64,000 nucleotides of DNA from NCBI GenBank assembly GCA_963820065.1, contig CAWFYM010000010.1:372001-436000 (forward strand). Reading direction: 5' to 3'. Below the pieces are notes generated by a model. The model ran no database searches. It saw only the letters and a list, made by a program, of their open reading frames with translations, and had not been told where the DNA came from. Of this stretch, positions 17,344-25,093 are shown in pieces (the stretch's first letter is position 1; the number at the start of each line of letters is the position of its first letter). Position numbers and translations under genes: made by a program. This DNA is from JANPBY01 sp963820065 (lineage in GTDB: Bacteria; Actinomycetota; Actinomycetes; DATJPE01).

Positions 17344-17349
17344 TAGAGT
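17344..17349 (+). promoter_or_regulatory. Leaderless-type -10 box of map
   Basis: TAGAGT followed by 6 nt and the GTG start of map at 17356; no Shine-Dalgarno sequence is present. Confidence 0.5.
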
Positions 17350-17355
17350 GAGTAC

Positions 17356-18219
17356 GTGCCCGTCACCCCAGGAGTCGTGTCCCCGATGCGGGCCGTACCC
17401 GAACACATCCCGCGCCCCGAATACGTCGGACGTCGATCTGCCGCTCGCAGCACGGGGTCCCATGTGCAGGACGAGGACACCATCGCCCGGATGCGGCGAG
17501 CCGGTCGACTCGCAGCCGAGGCGCTCGCCGCGGTCGGCCGACAGGTGGCTCCCGGTGTCACCACCGACGAGCTGGACCGAATCGGTCACGAATATCTCTG
17601 CGACCACGGCGCCTACCCATCAACACTGGGTTATCCCGGCACGGGAAAAGTGCCCGCCTACACCAAGTCCTTGTGCACCAGCATCAACGAGGTCATCTGC
17701 CACGGAATCCCCGACAGCACCGTTCTCGAGGACGGAGACATCGTCAACGTCGACATCACCGCCTTCCTCGACGGGGTGCACGGCGACACCGACGCGACGT
17801 TCCTCGTGGGCGACGTGGACGAGGAGTCGCGACTGCTCGTCGAGCGCACGGAGGAGGCTCTTGCGCGCGCCATCAAGGCGGTCGTCCCGGGTCGACAGAT
17901 CAATGTGATCGGCCGGGTCATCGAGGCCTACGCCCGCCGGTTCGGCTACGGGGTCGTCCGAGACTTCACCGGGCACGGCATCGCAACCGCCTTCCATTCC
18001 GGCCTGGTCATCCCGCACTACGACGACCCGGGCTCGGTGACAGTGATGGAGCCCGGCATGACATTCACTATCGAACCCATGCTCACGTTGGGCACCGTCG
18101 ACTACGACATCTGGCCGGACGGATGGACTGTCGTCACCGCTGATCGCCGTCGCACCGCACAGTTCGAGCACACCCTGCTGGTCACTGACCAAGGCGCGGA
18201 GATCCTGACGGTCGCCTGA
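17356..18219 (+). CDS. map: Methionine aminopeptidase, type Ic
   Basis: Removes the initiator methionine from nascent proteins. The 287-residue protein has an N-terminal extension of about 45 residues with a PRPEYVGR motif, as in the actinobacterial MetAP1c form. The pita-bread domain follows, with all metal ligands in place: the two aspartates in NVDITAFLDGVHGDTDATF, His in FTGHGIATAFHS, Glu in FTIEPML, and the final Glu in AQFEHTLLVTDQG. The GTG start is supported by the -10 box 6 nt upstream. Confidence 0.95.
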   Translation: MPVTPGVVSPMRAVPEHIPRPEYVGRRSAARSTGSHVQDEDTIARMRRAGRLAAEALAAVGRQVAPGVTTDELDRIGHEYLCDHGAYPSTLGYPGTGKVPAYTKSLCTSINEVICHGIPDSTVLEDGDIVNVDITAFLDGVHGDTDATFLVGDVDEESRLLVERTEEALARAIKAVVPGRQINVIGRVIEAYARRFGYGVVRDFTGHGIATAFHSGLVIPHYDDPGSVTVMEPGMTFTIEPMLTLGTVDYDIWPDGWTVVTADRRRTAQFEHTLLVTDQGAEILTVA

Positions 18220-18230
18220 ACTCACCGATC

Positions 18231-18253
18231 ATGGCGCCCTAGGCTGGCGCCAT
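18231..18253. promoter_or_regulatory. Palindrome enclosing the ppgK -10 box and start codon
   Basis: ATGGCGCC (18231-18238) and GGCGCCAT (18246-18253) are perfect inverted repeats around CTAGGCT. The embedded TAGGCT (18240-18245) lies 6 nt before the ATG at 18252, the leaderless spacing. The palindrome could be an operator over the -10 box, or could partly be chance. Confidence 0.5.
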
Positions 18254-19040
18254 GGACGTTCCGACCCGCTGGCCACGCACGGTGAAGACGCTCGCCATCG
18301 ACGTGGGAGGCACCGGGCTGAAGGCCTCGGTCCTCGGTCCGAAGGGCGACATGCTCGTGGACAGAGTGAGGATCGAGACGCCGTACCCGTGCGACCCAGA
18401 CCTCCTCATCAGCACGCTCAAGGACCTCGTCGAACCACTACCGACGTATCACCGCGTGACCGTGGGCTTCCCCGGCCTCATCCGTGGCGGACGGGTCATC
18501 TCCGTGCCGTCGTTGTCTCGGACGGAGCCAGGCGGGCCACGCGTCGACAAGCAGGCGGCGTTGTGGGAGGGATACCCCCTTCAGGATGCGCTTGGAGAGG
18601 CGTTCGGCAAGCCCCTCCTGCTCGCCAACGACGCAGACGTCCAAGGATGTGCCGTGGTCGCGGGCGACGGGTTCGAGTACGTCATCACTCTCGGGACCGG
18701 CGTCGGCACCGCCTTGTTCAACAACGGACTGCTGCTCCCCCACATTGAGTTGTCCCATGGTCCGTTCAAGCGCGACACGTCGTTCGACATCCTGCTGGGC
18801 GACGCCGAGCGCAAGCGCATCGGCAACAAGCACTGGAACCGCCGCGTCGCTGAGGCTCTGGTCTGGCTGGAAGACGTCCTCTATCCCGATCGGATCTACA
18901 TCGGCGGAGGCAACGCCAAGCGCTTGGACTTCGAGCTGGACCCAAAGACCGAGGTCGTGTCGAACTCGGCGGGCATCCTTGGCGGAGCCAAGCTGTGGGA
19001 GCGGCACGAGACCGTGATCCGCGGCGTCCTGCCGCACTAG
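18252..19040 (+). CDS. ppgK: Polyphosphate-type glucokinase (ROK family)
   Basis: Phosphorylates glucose to glucose-6-phosphate, in this family using polyphosphate and/or ATP. The 262-residue protein has the phosphate-1 motif DVGGTGLKASVLG (residues 17-29), a catalytic-type aspartate in LLLANDADVQG (near residue 123) and the glycine-rich TLGTGVGTALFNNG. Length and the motif spacing resemble PpgK. The PPK-specific preference for polyphosphate over ATP is inferred from family likeness, so an ordinary ROK kinase is possible. The start is ATG 18252 behind a leaderless -10 box. Confidence 0.85.
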   Translation: MDVPTRWPRTVKTLAIDVGGTGLKASVLGPKGDMLVDRVRIETPYPCDPDLLISTLKDLVEPLPTYHRVTVGFPGLIRGGRVISVPSLSRTEPGGPRVDKQAALWEGYPLQDALGEAFGKPLLLANDADVQGCAVVAGDGFEYVITLGTGVGTALFNNGLLLPHIELSHGPFKRDTSFDILLGDAERKRIGNKHWNRRVAEALVWLEDVLYPDRIYIGGGNAKRLDFELDPKTEVVSNSAGILGGAKLWERHETVIRGVLPH

Positions 19041-19070
19041 GCCGGCGCAGCCGGATCCGTGGCCTGCGCA

Positions 19071-19090
19071 AGTTGGTACGGAATTCAACT
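19071..19090. promoter_or_regulatory. Candidate MarR operator at the marR promoter
   Basis: AGTTGGTACGGAATTCAACT: 5-bp inverted arms AGTTG/CAACT, 20 bp overall, in the -10/-35 spacer of the marR promoter (TAGAAT at 19090-19095, 6 nt before the ATG at 19102). Position and size suit autorepression by a MarR dimer. Confidence 0.5.
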
Positions 19091-19101
19091 AGAATGGGGG
19101 C

Positions 19102-19614
19102 ATGGCTGTGTCAGAAGACGTCCGTTGGCTGACCCACGACGAGCAGGTGGCGTGGCGTGGGTGGCTGTCTGGACACATCCTGCTCTCTGATGCACTCGAA
19201 CGGGACCTCAAGCGCGATCACGGACTGACTCTGGCTGACTACGAGATCCTCGTGCGGCTCTCTGAGGCGCCCGAGAAGCAGCTACGGATGAGCGAGCTCG
19301 CCAGGGTGTCGCTGTCGTCCAGGTCGCGGTTGTCTCACCAGGTGTCCCGCATGGAGCAGGCGGGCTGGGTGATCCGGGCCGAGTGCCCCAGCGACCGCCG
19401 CGGCACGCTCGCCGTCCTCACCGATTCGGGCTGGGAACTGCTCGTTGCCGCCGCCCCGTCCCACGTGAACTCCGTGAGGCGTCACCTGGTCGATGTGCTC
19501 ACTGCCCAGGAGCTGCGCGCCGCAGGCGCGGCCGGACAGAAGGTCGCCGACCGGCTGACCCCCGTTGACGGGGCGGCGAGCGACGCGTACGGGGTGGCGT
19601 CAACGACGGCCTAG
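19102..19614 (+). CDS. MarR-family transcriptional regulator
   Basis: A 170-residue regulator. The winged helix region contains LRMSELARVSLSSRSRLSHQ (residues 75-94), the recognition helix, then RMEQAGWVIRAECPSDRRGTL, with its wing around SDRRG. Flanking helices form the usual dimerisation domain. ATG at 19102, 6 nt after a TAGAAT box. A self-operator is likely at 19071-19090. The next gene, a ferredoxin reductase, starts 22 nt after its stop, so it may be in the same operon; the ligand is unknown. Confidence 0.9.
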   Translation: MAVSEDVRWLTHDEQVAWRGWLSGHILLSDALERDLKRDHGLTLADYEILVRLSEAPEKQLRMSELARVSLSSRSRLSHQVSRMEQAGWVIRAECPSDRRGTLAVLTDSGWELLVAAAPSHVNSVRRHLVDVLTAQELRAAGAAGQKVADRLTPVDGAASDAYGVASTTA

Positions 19615-19636
19615 GGCCGTGCGAGAGGCTGTGCCG

Positions 19637-20953
19637 GTGACCCCACCTGCACTTCGCGTGGCCATCGTCGGTGCCGGACCGGCGGGACTGTATGCCGTCG
19701 ACGCACTGCTCAAGTCCGGGCTCGACGCAGACATCGACGTCATCGATCGGCTTCCGACGCCGTACGGCCTGATTCGCTACGGCGTGGCCCCCGACCATCA
19801 CAAGATCAAGAACGTTGCTCGCGCCCTTCGACCCGGGCTGGAGTCGGAGCGTGTCCGGTTCCTCGGAGACATCGAGTTCGGCTCGCACCTGAGCCGCGAC
19901 GACCTACGCGCTTGCTACGACGCGGTGATCTACTCGCTTGGTGCGGCCAAGGATCGTCGCATGGGTATCCCCGGCGAGGACCTCCCTGGGTCGTGCTCGT
20001 CGACAGACTTCGTGAACTGGTACAGCGGTCACCCCGATGCTGGTCAGCCGTTCCCGCTCGACGCCAAGGCCGTGGCCGTGATCGGCGCAGGCAACGTTGC
20101 GGTCGACGTGGCGCGGGTGCTGGCGGTGTCGCACGCCCATCTGCACGCCACCGACGTACCCATCGACGTGCTGACGGCGCTCGAGCACAGCTCCGTCGAA
20201 GAGGTCCACCTGATTGCGCGCCGAGGCCCGGAGTTCGGCCGGTTCACGACCAAGGAGCTGCGCGAGCTCGGCGAGCTCGAAGGGGTGACGGCGATCTCGG
20301 ACGCCCGCGACCTGCCTGCGCCCGGCCAGGAGTGGGAACGTCACGTCGCGGCCAACCTTGCCGTGATCGAGTCCTGGGTCGACCGAGCCCCACGTGCCGG
20401 TGACCGGGTCATCCGGACCCACTTCTGGCAGCGGCCCGTGGAGATCCTTGGAGTCGACCGGGTCACCGGCTTGCGTCTGCAGAGATCTCGGCCCGAGGAT
20501 TCGGGCGCCTTCACCGAGCTGCCCGTGCAGGCGGTCGTCCGCGCCGTCGGCTACCGGAGCCTCGCGCCGCCCGGCGTTCCCTTCGACGACGACGCCGCCG
20601 TGGTGCGGCACGACGGGCACGGACGGGTCATCGGGGACGACGGAGCCCTGCAACCGGGCGAGTACGTCGCCGGGTGGCTGAAGCGCGGTCCCACAGGCGT
20701 GATCGGCACCAACAAGGGGGATGCGGCCGAGACCGTCCGCGCGCTGCTCGACGATGTGCAACACGACGTGGTCACCGCGCACGCGAGACCCGATGTCCTC
20801 AGCCGGCTCGAGGGTGCTGAGCCGATCAGCTACCAGGGCTGGCTGGCCATCGACAACGAAGAGGAGGCCCGTGGTGTGGCTTCGGGTCGTCCTCGCGTCA
20901 AGGTCAACGCCTGGGACGAGCTACGGCGCCTGGGAAGCGACCCACCTCCCTGA
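19637..20953 (+). CDS. fprA: FprA-type ferredoxin-NADP(+) reductase (adrenodoxin-reductase family)
   Basis: FAD flavoprotein moving electrons between NADP(H) and ferredoxin, for example for cytochrome P450 or Fe-S enzymes. The 438-residue protein opens with the FAD-binding GAGPAGLYA (near residue 12) and has the diagnostic adrenodoxin-reductase segment YGLIRYGVAPDHHKIKNV. It then has the NADP-binding VIGAGNVAVDVARVL near residue 158, and GPTGVIGTNKGDAAETV near the C-terminus. GTG 19637 was chosen, with AGAGG 8 nt upstream; GTG codons at 19619 and 19631 are alternatives. No ferredoxin or P450 gene is adjacent. Confidence 0.93.
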   Translation: MTPPALRVAIVGAGPAGLYAVDALLKSGLDADIDVIDRLPTPYGLIRYGVAPDHHKIKNVARALRPGLESERVRFLGDIEFGSHLSRDDLRACYDAVIYSLGAAKDRRMGIPGEDLPGSCSSTDFVNWYSGHPDAGQPFPLDAKAVAVIGAGNVAVDVARVLAVSHAHLHATDVPIDVLTALEHSSVEEVHLIARRGPEFGRFTTKELRELGELEGVTAISDARDLPAPGQEWERHVAANLAVIESWVDRAPRAGDRVIRTHFWQRPVEILGVDRVTGLRLQRSRPEDSGAFTELPVQAVVRAVGYRSLAPPGVPFDDDAAVVRHDGHGRVIGDDGALQPGEYVAGWLKRGPTGVIGTNKGDAAETVRALLDDVQHDVVTAHARPDVLSRLEGAEPISYQGWLAIDNEEEARGVASGRPRVKVNAWDELRRLGSDPPP

Positions 20954-20963
20954 GTGCTGCCGC

Positions 20964-20991
20964 CCGGGGTTGTGCGGTGGCCCCGGGGGGG
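20964..20991 (+). terminator. GC hairpin after the ferredoxin reductase gene
   Basis: CCCGGGG and CCCCGGG about 12 nt apart, 10 nt after the fprA stop codon and about 35 nt before the next start. A stem of at least 7 GC pairs without a U-tract. It could be a weak terminator. Confidence 0.4.
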
Positions 20992-21022
20992 TGGAGAGTT
21001 GTGCGGGTCTTGGAGGTTCGCA

Positions 21023-21601
21023 ATGGCCGATCTTGCCCATGATGTCGTCTCTGACTACCGAACCGCAGCGAAGGGATTCGGCTCCCGCCTCTCGTTGGTC
21101 GAGCCCCGCCACTGGGGTCAGCCCACCCCATGTGCTGACTGGGACGTGCGCCAGCTCGTGGCCCACGTTCTCGATGAGCAGCTCTGGGTGGCTCCCTTGT
21201 TGATGGGGCAGACCATCGCAGAAGTCGGCGACCGATTCGCCGGCGATCAGATGGGTGACGACGCTGTCGCAGCCTGGTCGGCAGCCTCCTCGGATGCTGT
21301 GGCGGCCCTGTCAGATGACACCGCCCTCGAGGGCACCGTGCACTTGTCCTACGGGGACGAGGGCGGTCGCGAGTACGCCTGGCAGGTCACCGTCGACACC
21401 TTCATCCATACGTGGGACCTGGCCCGAGCCTTGGAAGCAGACGAATCGCTCGACCCGACCGTGCTTGATCACGCCTTGGAATACCTCGGCCCGCGTGCGG
21501 AGATGTGGCGCTCGGCAGGGGCCTTTGGTCAGGCCGTTGAGACCGCGGACGACGCGTCGCCACAAGCGCGGCTCCTGGCGTTGGTCGGCCGGAGCGTCTG
21601 A
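21023..21601 (+). CDS. DinB-fold TIGR03086-family protein
   Basis: A 192-residue protein of the mycothiol-dependent maleylpyruvate isomerase-like / DinB four-helix family. Typical features are PTPCADWDVRQLVAHVLD (near residues 36-53), whose His belongs to the metal site, and the C-terminal DTFIHTWDLARALEAD with the second His. Members are thought to be thiol-dependent transferases or isomerases; the substrate here is unknown. ATG 21023 has TGGAGG 6 nt upstream. It is followed within 20 nt by a PIG-L deacetylase, a family also linked to mycothiol. Confidence 0.8.
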   Translation: MADLAHDVVSDYRTAAKGFGSRLSLVEPRHWGQPTPCADWDVRQLVAHVLDEQLWVAPLLMGQTIAEVGDRFAGDQMGDDAVAAWSAASSDAVAALSDDTALEGTVHLSYGDEGGREYAWQVTVDTFIHTWDLARALEADESLDPTVLDHALEYLGPRAEMWRSAGAFGQAVETADDASPQARLLALVGRSV

Positions 21602-21620
21602 CTTGAGTTCCGAGGCCCCG

Positions 21621-22298
21621 ATGCTGTCCGTGTGGGCACACCCTGACGACGAGACGTATCTGTGTGCGGCCTTGATGGCGGAGGCCGTGCGCGCCGGGAG
21701 ACGGGTGGTCTGCGTCACCGCCACTCGCGGCGAGCTGGGCAGCACCGACGAGACGCTGTGGCCACCGGGTGACCCGCTGGCAGCGGTTCGCACCCAGGAG
21801 CTCGCAACGGCGCTCGCACTCCTCGGAGTGACCGAGCACATCTGGCTTGACTACCCCGACGGAGGCTGCGAAGACGTCGGCGACCGAGTGGCCGTGGCCC
21901 GCATCAAGGCCATCGTGGATGAGGTCGGCCCTGGCGACATCCTCACCTTCGGCCCCGACGGAATGACCGGCCACAGCGACCACCAGGCGGTATCCCGGTG
22001 GGCGACGGCGGCGGTGGACGGCACGCCATGCCGGGTGCACTACGCGACCAACACGCCTGAGTGGCTCGATCGGTACAGGGAACCGCTGGACGCTCTGGGC
22101 GTCTTCATGGGCGCCGAACCGCCGTGCACCCCCAGGGAGGAGTTGTCGCTGTATCTCCAGGCCACAGGGGATCTCCTGGATCGAAAGACGGCAGCCCTGT
22201 TCTCTCAGATCAGCCAGCTCCAACCACTGCGGGAGGCCCTGGGCGAGGACTTCTTGCGCGAGGGATTTGCCGAGGAGTGCTTCCGAGCCGGCCCCTAG
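21621..22298 (+). CDS. PIG-L family (LmbE-like) deacetylase
   Basis: Zn-dependent N-deacetylase of about 225 residues. The zinc motif AHPDDE is at residues 6-11 and the third ligand is in the TGHSDH segment near residue 118. MshB and Mca, the mycothiol enzymes of this family, are close to 290-300 residues, so this shorter protein is probably a different member. ATG 21621 is chosen; a TTG at 21603 would add six residues. It overlaps the convergent glycosyltransferase gene by 4 bp at the stop codons. Confidence 0.88.
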   Translation: MLSVWAHPDDETYLCAALMAEAVRAGRRVVCVTATRGELGSTDETLWPPGDPLAAVRTQELATALALLGVTEHIWLDYPDGGCEDVGDRVAVARIKAIVDEVGPGDILTFGPDGMTGHSDHQAVSRWATAAVDGTPCRVHYATNTPEWLDRYREPLDALGVFMGAEPPCTPREELSLYLQATGDLLDRKTAALFSQISQLQPLREALGEDFLREGFAEECFRAGP

Positions 22299-23626
22299 TT
22301 GTCGAGCAGTCCTCCGTCCGAGGGCTCCGGGACCTCTGCTTTCGACACGTCGATCGTGCGTGGCCGCCACGTCGAGGCGACCTCCCGGGCCAGCTCGATG
22401 CCGACCATGACGAGCACATAGACGAGTACGAGATCACGCGCGGTCAGCGCCAGCAGCCCGAACCAACCCTTGAAGAGCACGTCCCCGTAGAACAGCGGGA
22501 AGACGATCTGGGTCAGGCCGCAGATCAGCAGGACCGGCTTGACGAATCGTTTCCAGGTGTCGGGGTCGAGCATCGCGGCAGCGGCTAGCACCGCTAACAG
22601 CCAGAGCACGTACTGGGGGCTGAAGACCTTGTTAGTGACCAGGATGACCATCAGCAGGGCACCCGCGGTCAGGCCGACACCGCGCGGACCGGCGTCGTGA
22701 CGCATCAACCGCCAGTGGGCCAGGAACACCGCGGCGAGCCCCACCGCGAAGACGACCGTGGCCAAGGACGCCAGCTGATCTACTCCCGGGCCGGTGATCT
22801 CGAAGGCGCCATAAGCGAAGCGCGTCCCGTAACCCTCGATCCCGAGATGGTTCATCCATACGAGAGGAAGCGCGGCGAGGGACTCGATCTGCAGGCCCCG
22901 ATCGGACTGATAGCTCAAGACCTGCGAGAAGCCGGTCGAGCCGGTAGCCAGCCAGTTGAGACCTGCGACGACGAGAACTGTCAGCCCAGCTACTCCCGTG
23001 GCCAGGACCGCGCGTCCTCGCGTCCGCTGGACCGGCGCCAGCAAGCTCGGCCAGAGCTTGAGTGCGGCCCCCACCCCGGCGGCCACCCCGGAAGCCGTCC
23101 ATCGCTTCGATCCTGCATACAGGATCGCTGCGAAGGCGGCAGCAACGGCGAGCATGTCGAATCGCGTCCACGACAAGGCGCCGAGGAGCGCGGGGCCGAG
23201 CACCCAGAGCAACAGGGCCGGGTGCCCGAGGTCGTCACCGGTACGCCGGACTAGTGCGCGCATGATCAAGGCATCGATCGCGAGGACCATGAGCATCCAC
23301 GCAACGAGGTAGGGCAAGTAGCGCCAGGTCGGGAGCAGGGCGGTGACCAGAGAAGGACCGAGGATCCCCGGCAAGGCCAGCGGGGGGTATTCCCACGAGA
23401 AGTCCCGATAGGGCACGGCTGTGCCCGACAAGGCCCCGAACGCCCAGCGGCCGTAGCCGGTGACGTCGACGAACACGTTTCCGCGGCTGATCCCCCAGGT
23501 GATCAGCCCGACAGCCAGCGAGGCCGCCCGCGCCGCGGTCCACGCGGGCCACGGCCTGGTCGTGATCGCTGACCAGAGGCGCCGCGAGCGGCTCGGGACG
23601 GCCCGACCGGAATGTTCGGCGTCCAA
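22295..23626 (-). CDS. GT87/DUF2029-type polyprenol-dependent mannosyltransferase-like membrane protein
   Basis: About 443 residues, strongly hydrophobic with roughly ten membrane segments. The start of the lumenal loop has YRDFSWEYPPLALP near residue 75, carrying the acidic residues expected of GT-C enzymes. Other typical pieces are AGVGAALKLWPSLLAP and NKVFSPQYVLWLLA. GT87 members transfer alpha-mannosyl or related sugars from polyprenyl phosphate in cell-envelope glycan synthesis; the acceptor here is unknown. I chose TTG 23626, which has GGAGG 10 nt upstream, over an earlier TTG at 23659 that overlaps a TAGGCT -10-like box. Confidence 0.8.
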   Translation of the reverse strand: MDAEHSGRAVPSRSRRLWSAITTRPWPAWTAARAASLAVGLITWGISRGNVFVDVTGYGRWAFGALSGTAVPYRDFSWEYPPLALPGILGPSLVTALLPTWRYLPYLVAWMLMVLAIDALIMRALVRRTGDDLGHPALLLWVLGPALLGALSWTRFDMLAVAAAFAAILYAGSKRWTASGVAAGVGAALKLWPSLLAPVQRTRGRAVLATGVAGLTVLVVAGLNWLATGSTGFSQVLSYQSDRGLQIESLAALPLVWMNHLGIEGYGTRFAYGAFEITGPGVDQLASLATVVFAVGLAAVFLAHWRLMRHDAGPRGVGLTAGALLMVILVTNKVFSPQYVLWLLAVLAAAAMLDPDTWKRFVKPVLLICGLTQIVFPLFYGDVLFKGWFGLLALTARDLVLVYVLVMVGIELAREVASTWRPRTIDVSKAEVPEPSDGGLLDN

Positions 23627-23713
23627 CGCGGGAAAACCTCCGAGGGCAGGGGTGATCAAGCCTAACGCCCGGTGAACCCCGTCACGTCAGTCGCGGGGAG
23701 CCGCACTCACGCC

Positions 23714-24916
23714 TCAGCCGAAGACCCCGAACCGCTGCTGGCTCTTTCCGCCGATCTTGGTGAAGTCACCACCCGCGAACAGACGACCGCCGCTGGTGGC
23801 CAGCGCGAAGACGCCCAGGTTGCTGTTGGCGCCGGGGTTCCAGTCATCCCGGACACCGGTGGGGGCGTCGAGGGCCACCAGCTTGTGTCGAGTCGCCTCG
23901 TTGACGGCGCAAGGGAATCCCCCGCCCGACCCACTGCCAGTGGTGGTGTTGCCTTGGCACAGCTGATCGAAGTGTCCGCCCGCGAACAGCGTCCCACCGA
24001 TCAGCGCCACGGCCTGGACACCGCCGTCGGTCTGTCGCTGCCAGATGCGGTTCCCGTTGGGCAGGCCATGGGCGGCGACGTGTCCGCCGGCGCCATCGCC
24101 ACCCAAGTAGATCCGGTCAGCCGTCACGACCATCGACCACACGGAATAGCCAGGCTTCCAGGTCCAGGCCTTCACCGCTCCGCTGACCGGGTCAAGGTTC
24201 GCCAGGTGGCGCGACCGGTCGCTACCGCTGACCGAGAAGAAGTCCCCTCCGGCGTAGACCGACGATCCGTTGAGCGCGACGGCCAGCGAGCGCACCTTGT
24301 CGTCGGCCGCTGGCTTCCAGGTCGCGTCCAAGACGCCTGAGGTGCTGACCGCCGCGAGCTTCGTCCGCGCGACGCCGTTGACGGAAGTGAACGTGCCTCC
24401 GAGATAGACCCGTGAGCCTAGTGTGGCCAAGGCATACACCTTGCCCTTGACCGAGGGCGCCCAGGACTCGACCGCGCCCGTCGATGCGCTGAGCGCGGCG
24501 GCGTGCTTGCGCTTCACGCCACCAATCGTCGCGAAGATGCCACCGGCGTAGATGGTGGTGCCATCCGGGGAGGCCGCCAAGGCGTAGACATCTTTGTTGG
24601 CGTTGGGGTTCCAGCTCAGCACCGCGCCCGTATCGCGATTGATGGCCGCGAGGCGGTTGCGGGCGATCTCGCCGGAGCCGGCTGAGGCGCCAGACGGGCG
24701 CAACGAGGTGAATTTGCCGGCGATGTAGAGAACGTTCCCGACCGGAAGGATCGCGGTGACCCGGCCGTTCGCCTGATAACTGGTTCCCGGGACCTCCGTC
24801 AGGCCGGTCGCGGCCGTCGCCGATGACGGCAGGCTCACAAGCGCCGCCGCCGCGACGATCAATCCGGTGGCGAGCGCCATCAATCGGCGTGGGCGTGACG
24901 AGACGGTGGGGTTCAT
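23714..24916 (-). CDS. Secreted beta-propeller-like repeat protein
   Basis: A 400-residue exported protein. A signal peptide is clear: RPRRLMALATGLIVAAAALV followed by SLPSSATAA. The mature part is about six to seven repeats of roughly 50 residues, each with a pattern like VYALAASPDGTTIYAGGIFA then a glycine-rich turn and a tail W-x-P. This is the delta-60 / PQQ-like propeller pattern of adhesive or carbohydrate-binding surface proteins. No catalytic motif is seen. ATG 24916 has GGAGGA 4 nt upstream; a longer frame to 25039 lacks a start signal. It follows the esterase gene in the same direction. Confidence 0.75.
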   Translation of the reverse strand: MNPTVSSRPRRLMALATGLIVAAAALVSLPSSATAATGLTEVPGTSYQANGRVTAILPVGNVLYIAGKFTSLRPSGASAGSGEIARNRLAAINRDTGAVLSWNPNANKDVYALAASPDGTTIYAGGIFATIGGVKRKHAAALSASTGAVESWAPSVKGKVYALATLGSRVYLGGTFTSVNGVARTKLAAVSTSGVLDATWKPAADDKVRSLAVALNGSSVYAGGDFFSVSGSDRSRHLANLDPVSGAVKAWTWKPGYSVWSMVVTADRIYLGGDGAGGHVAAHGLPNGNRIWQRQTDGGVQAVALIGGTLFAGGHFDQLCQGNTTTGSGSGGGFPCAVNEATRHKLVALDAPTGVRDDWNPGANSNLGVFALATSGGRLFAGGDFTKIGGKSQQRFGVFG

Positions 24917-25024
24917 GCTTCCTCCGGCCAAGCGGGCGTGCAGGGCTGCGCGAACCGTAAGTCGGCAAACCCGGCCAGACAACCGTCTGAACGGCCCCAT
25001 CGTCGGGCTCCGCCACAATCCACC

Positions 25025-25086
25025 CGATCGAATGACCACGGCGCAATCCCTGGGTGGCCGTCGGGTGACTCTGGGTCATTCGATCG
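25025..25086. repeat. 13-bp perfect inverted repeat between esterase and propeller genes
   Basis: CGATCGAATGACC at 25025-25037 and GGTCATTCGATCG at 25074-25086, separated by 36 bp. It begins 7 nt after the esterase stop codon and ends about 109 bp before the propeller start. It could be a long-loop terminator or paired regulator half-sites. Confidence 0.7.
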
Positions 25087-25093
25087 TGGCCGG

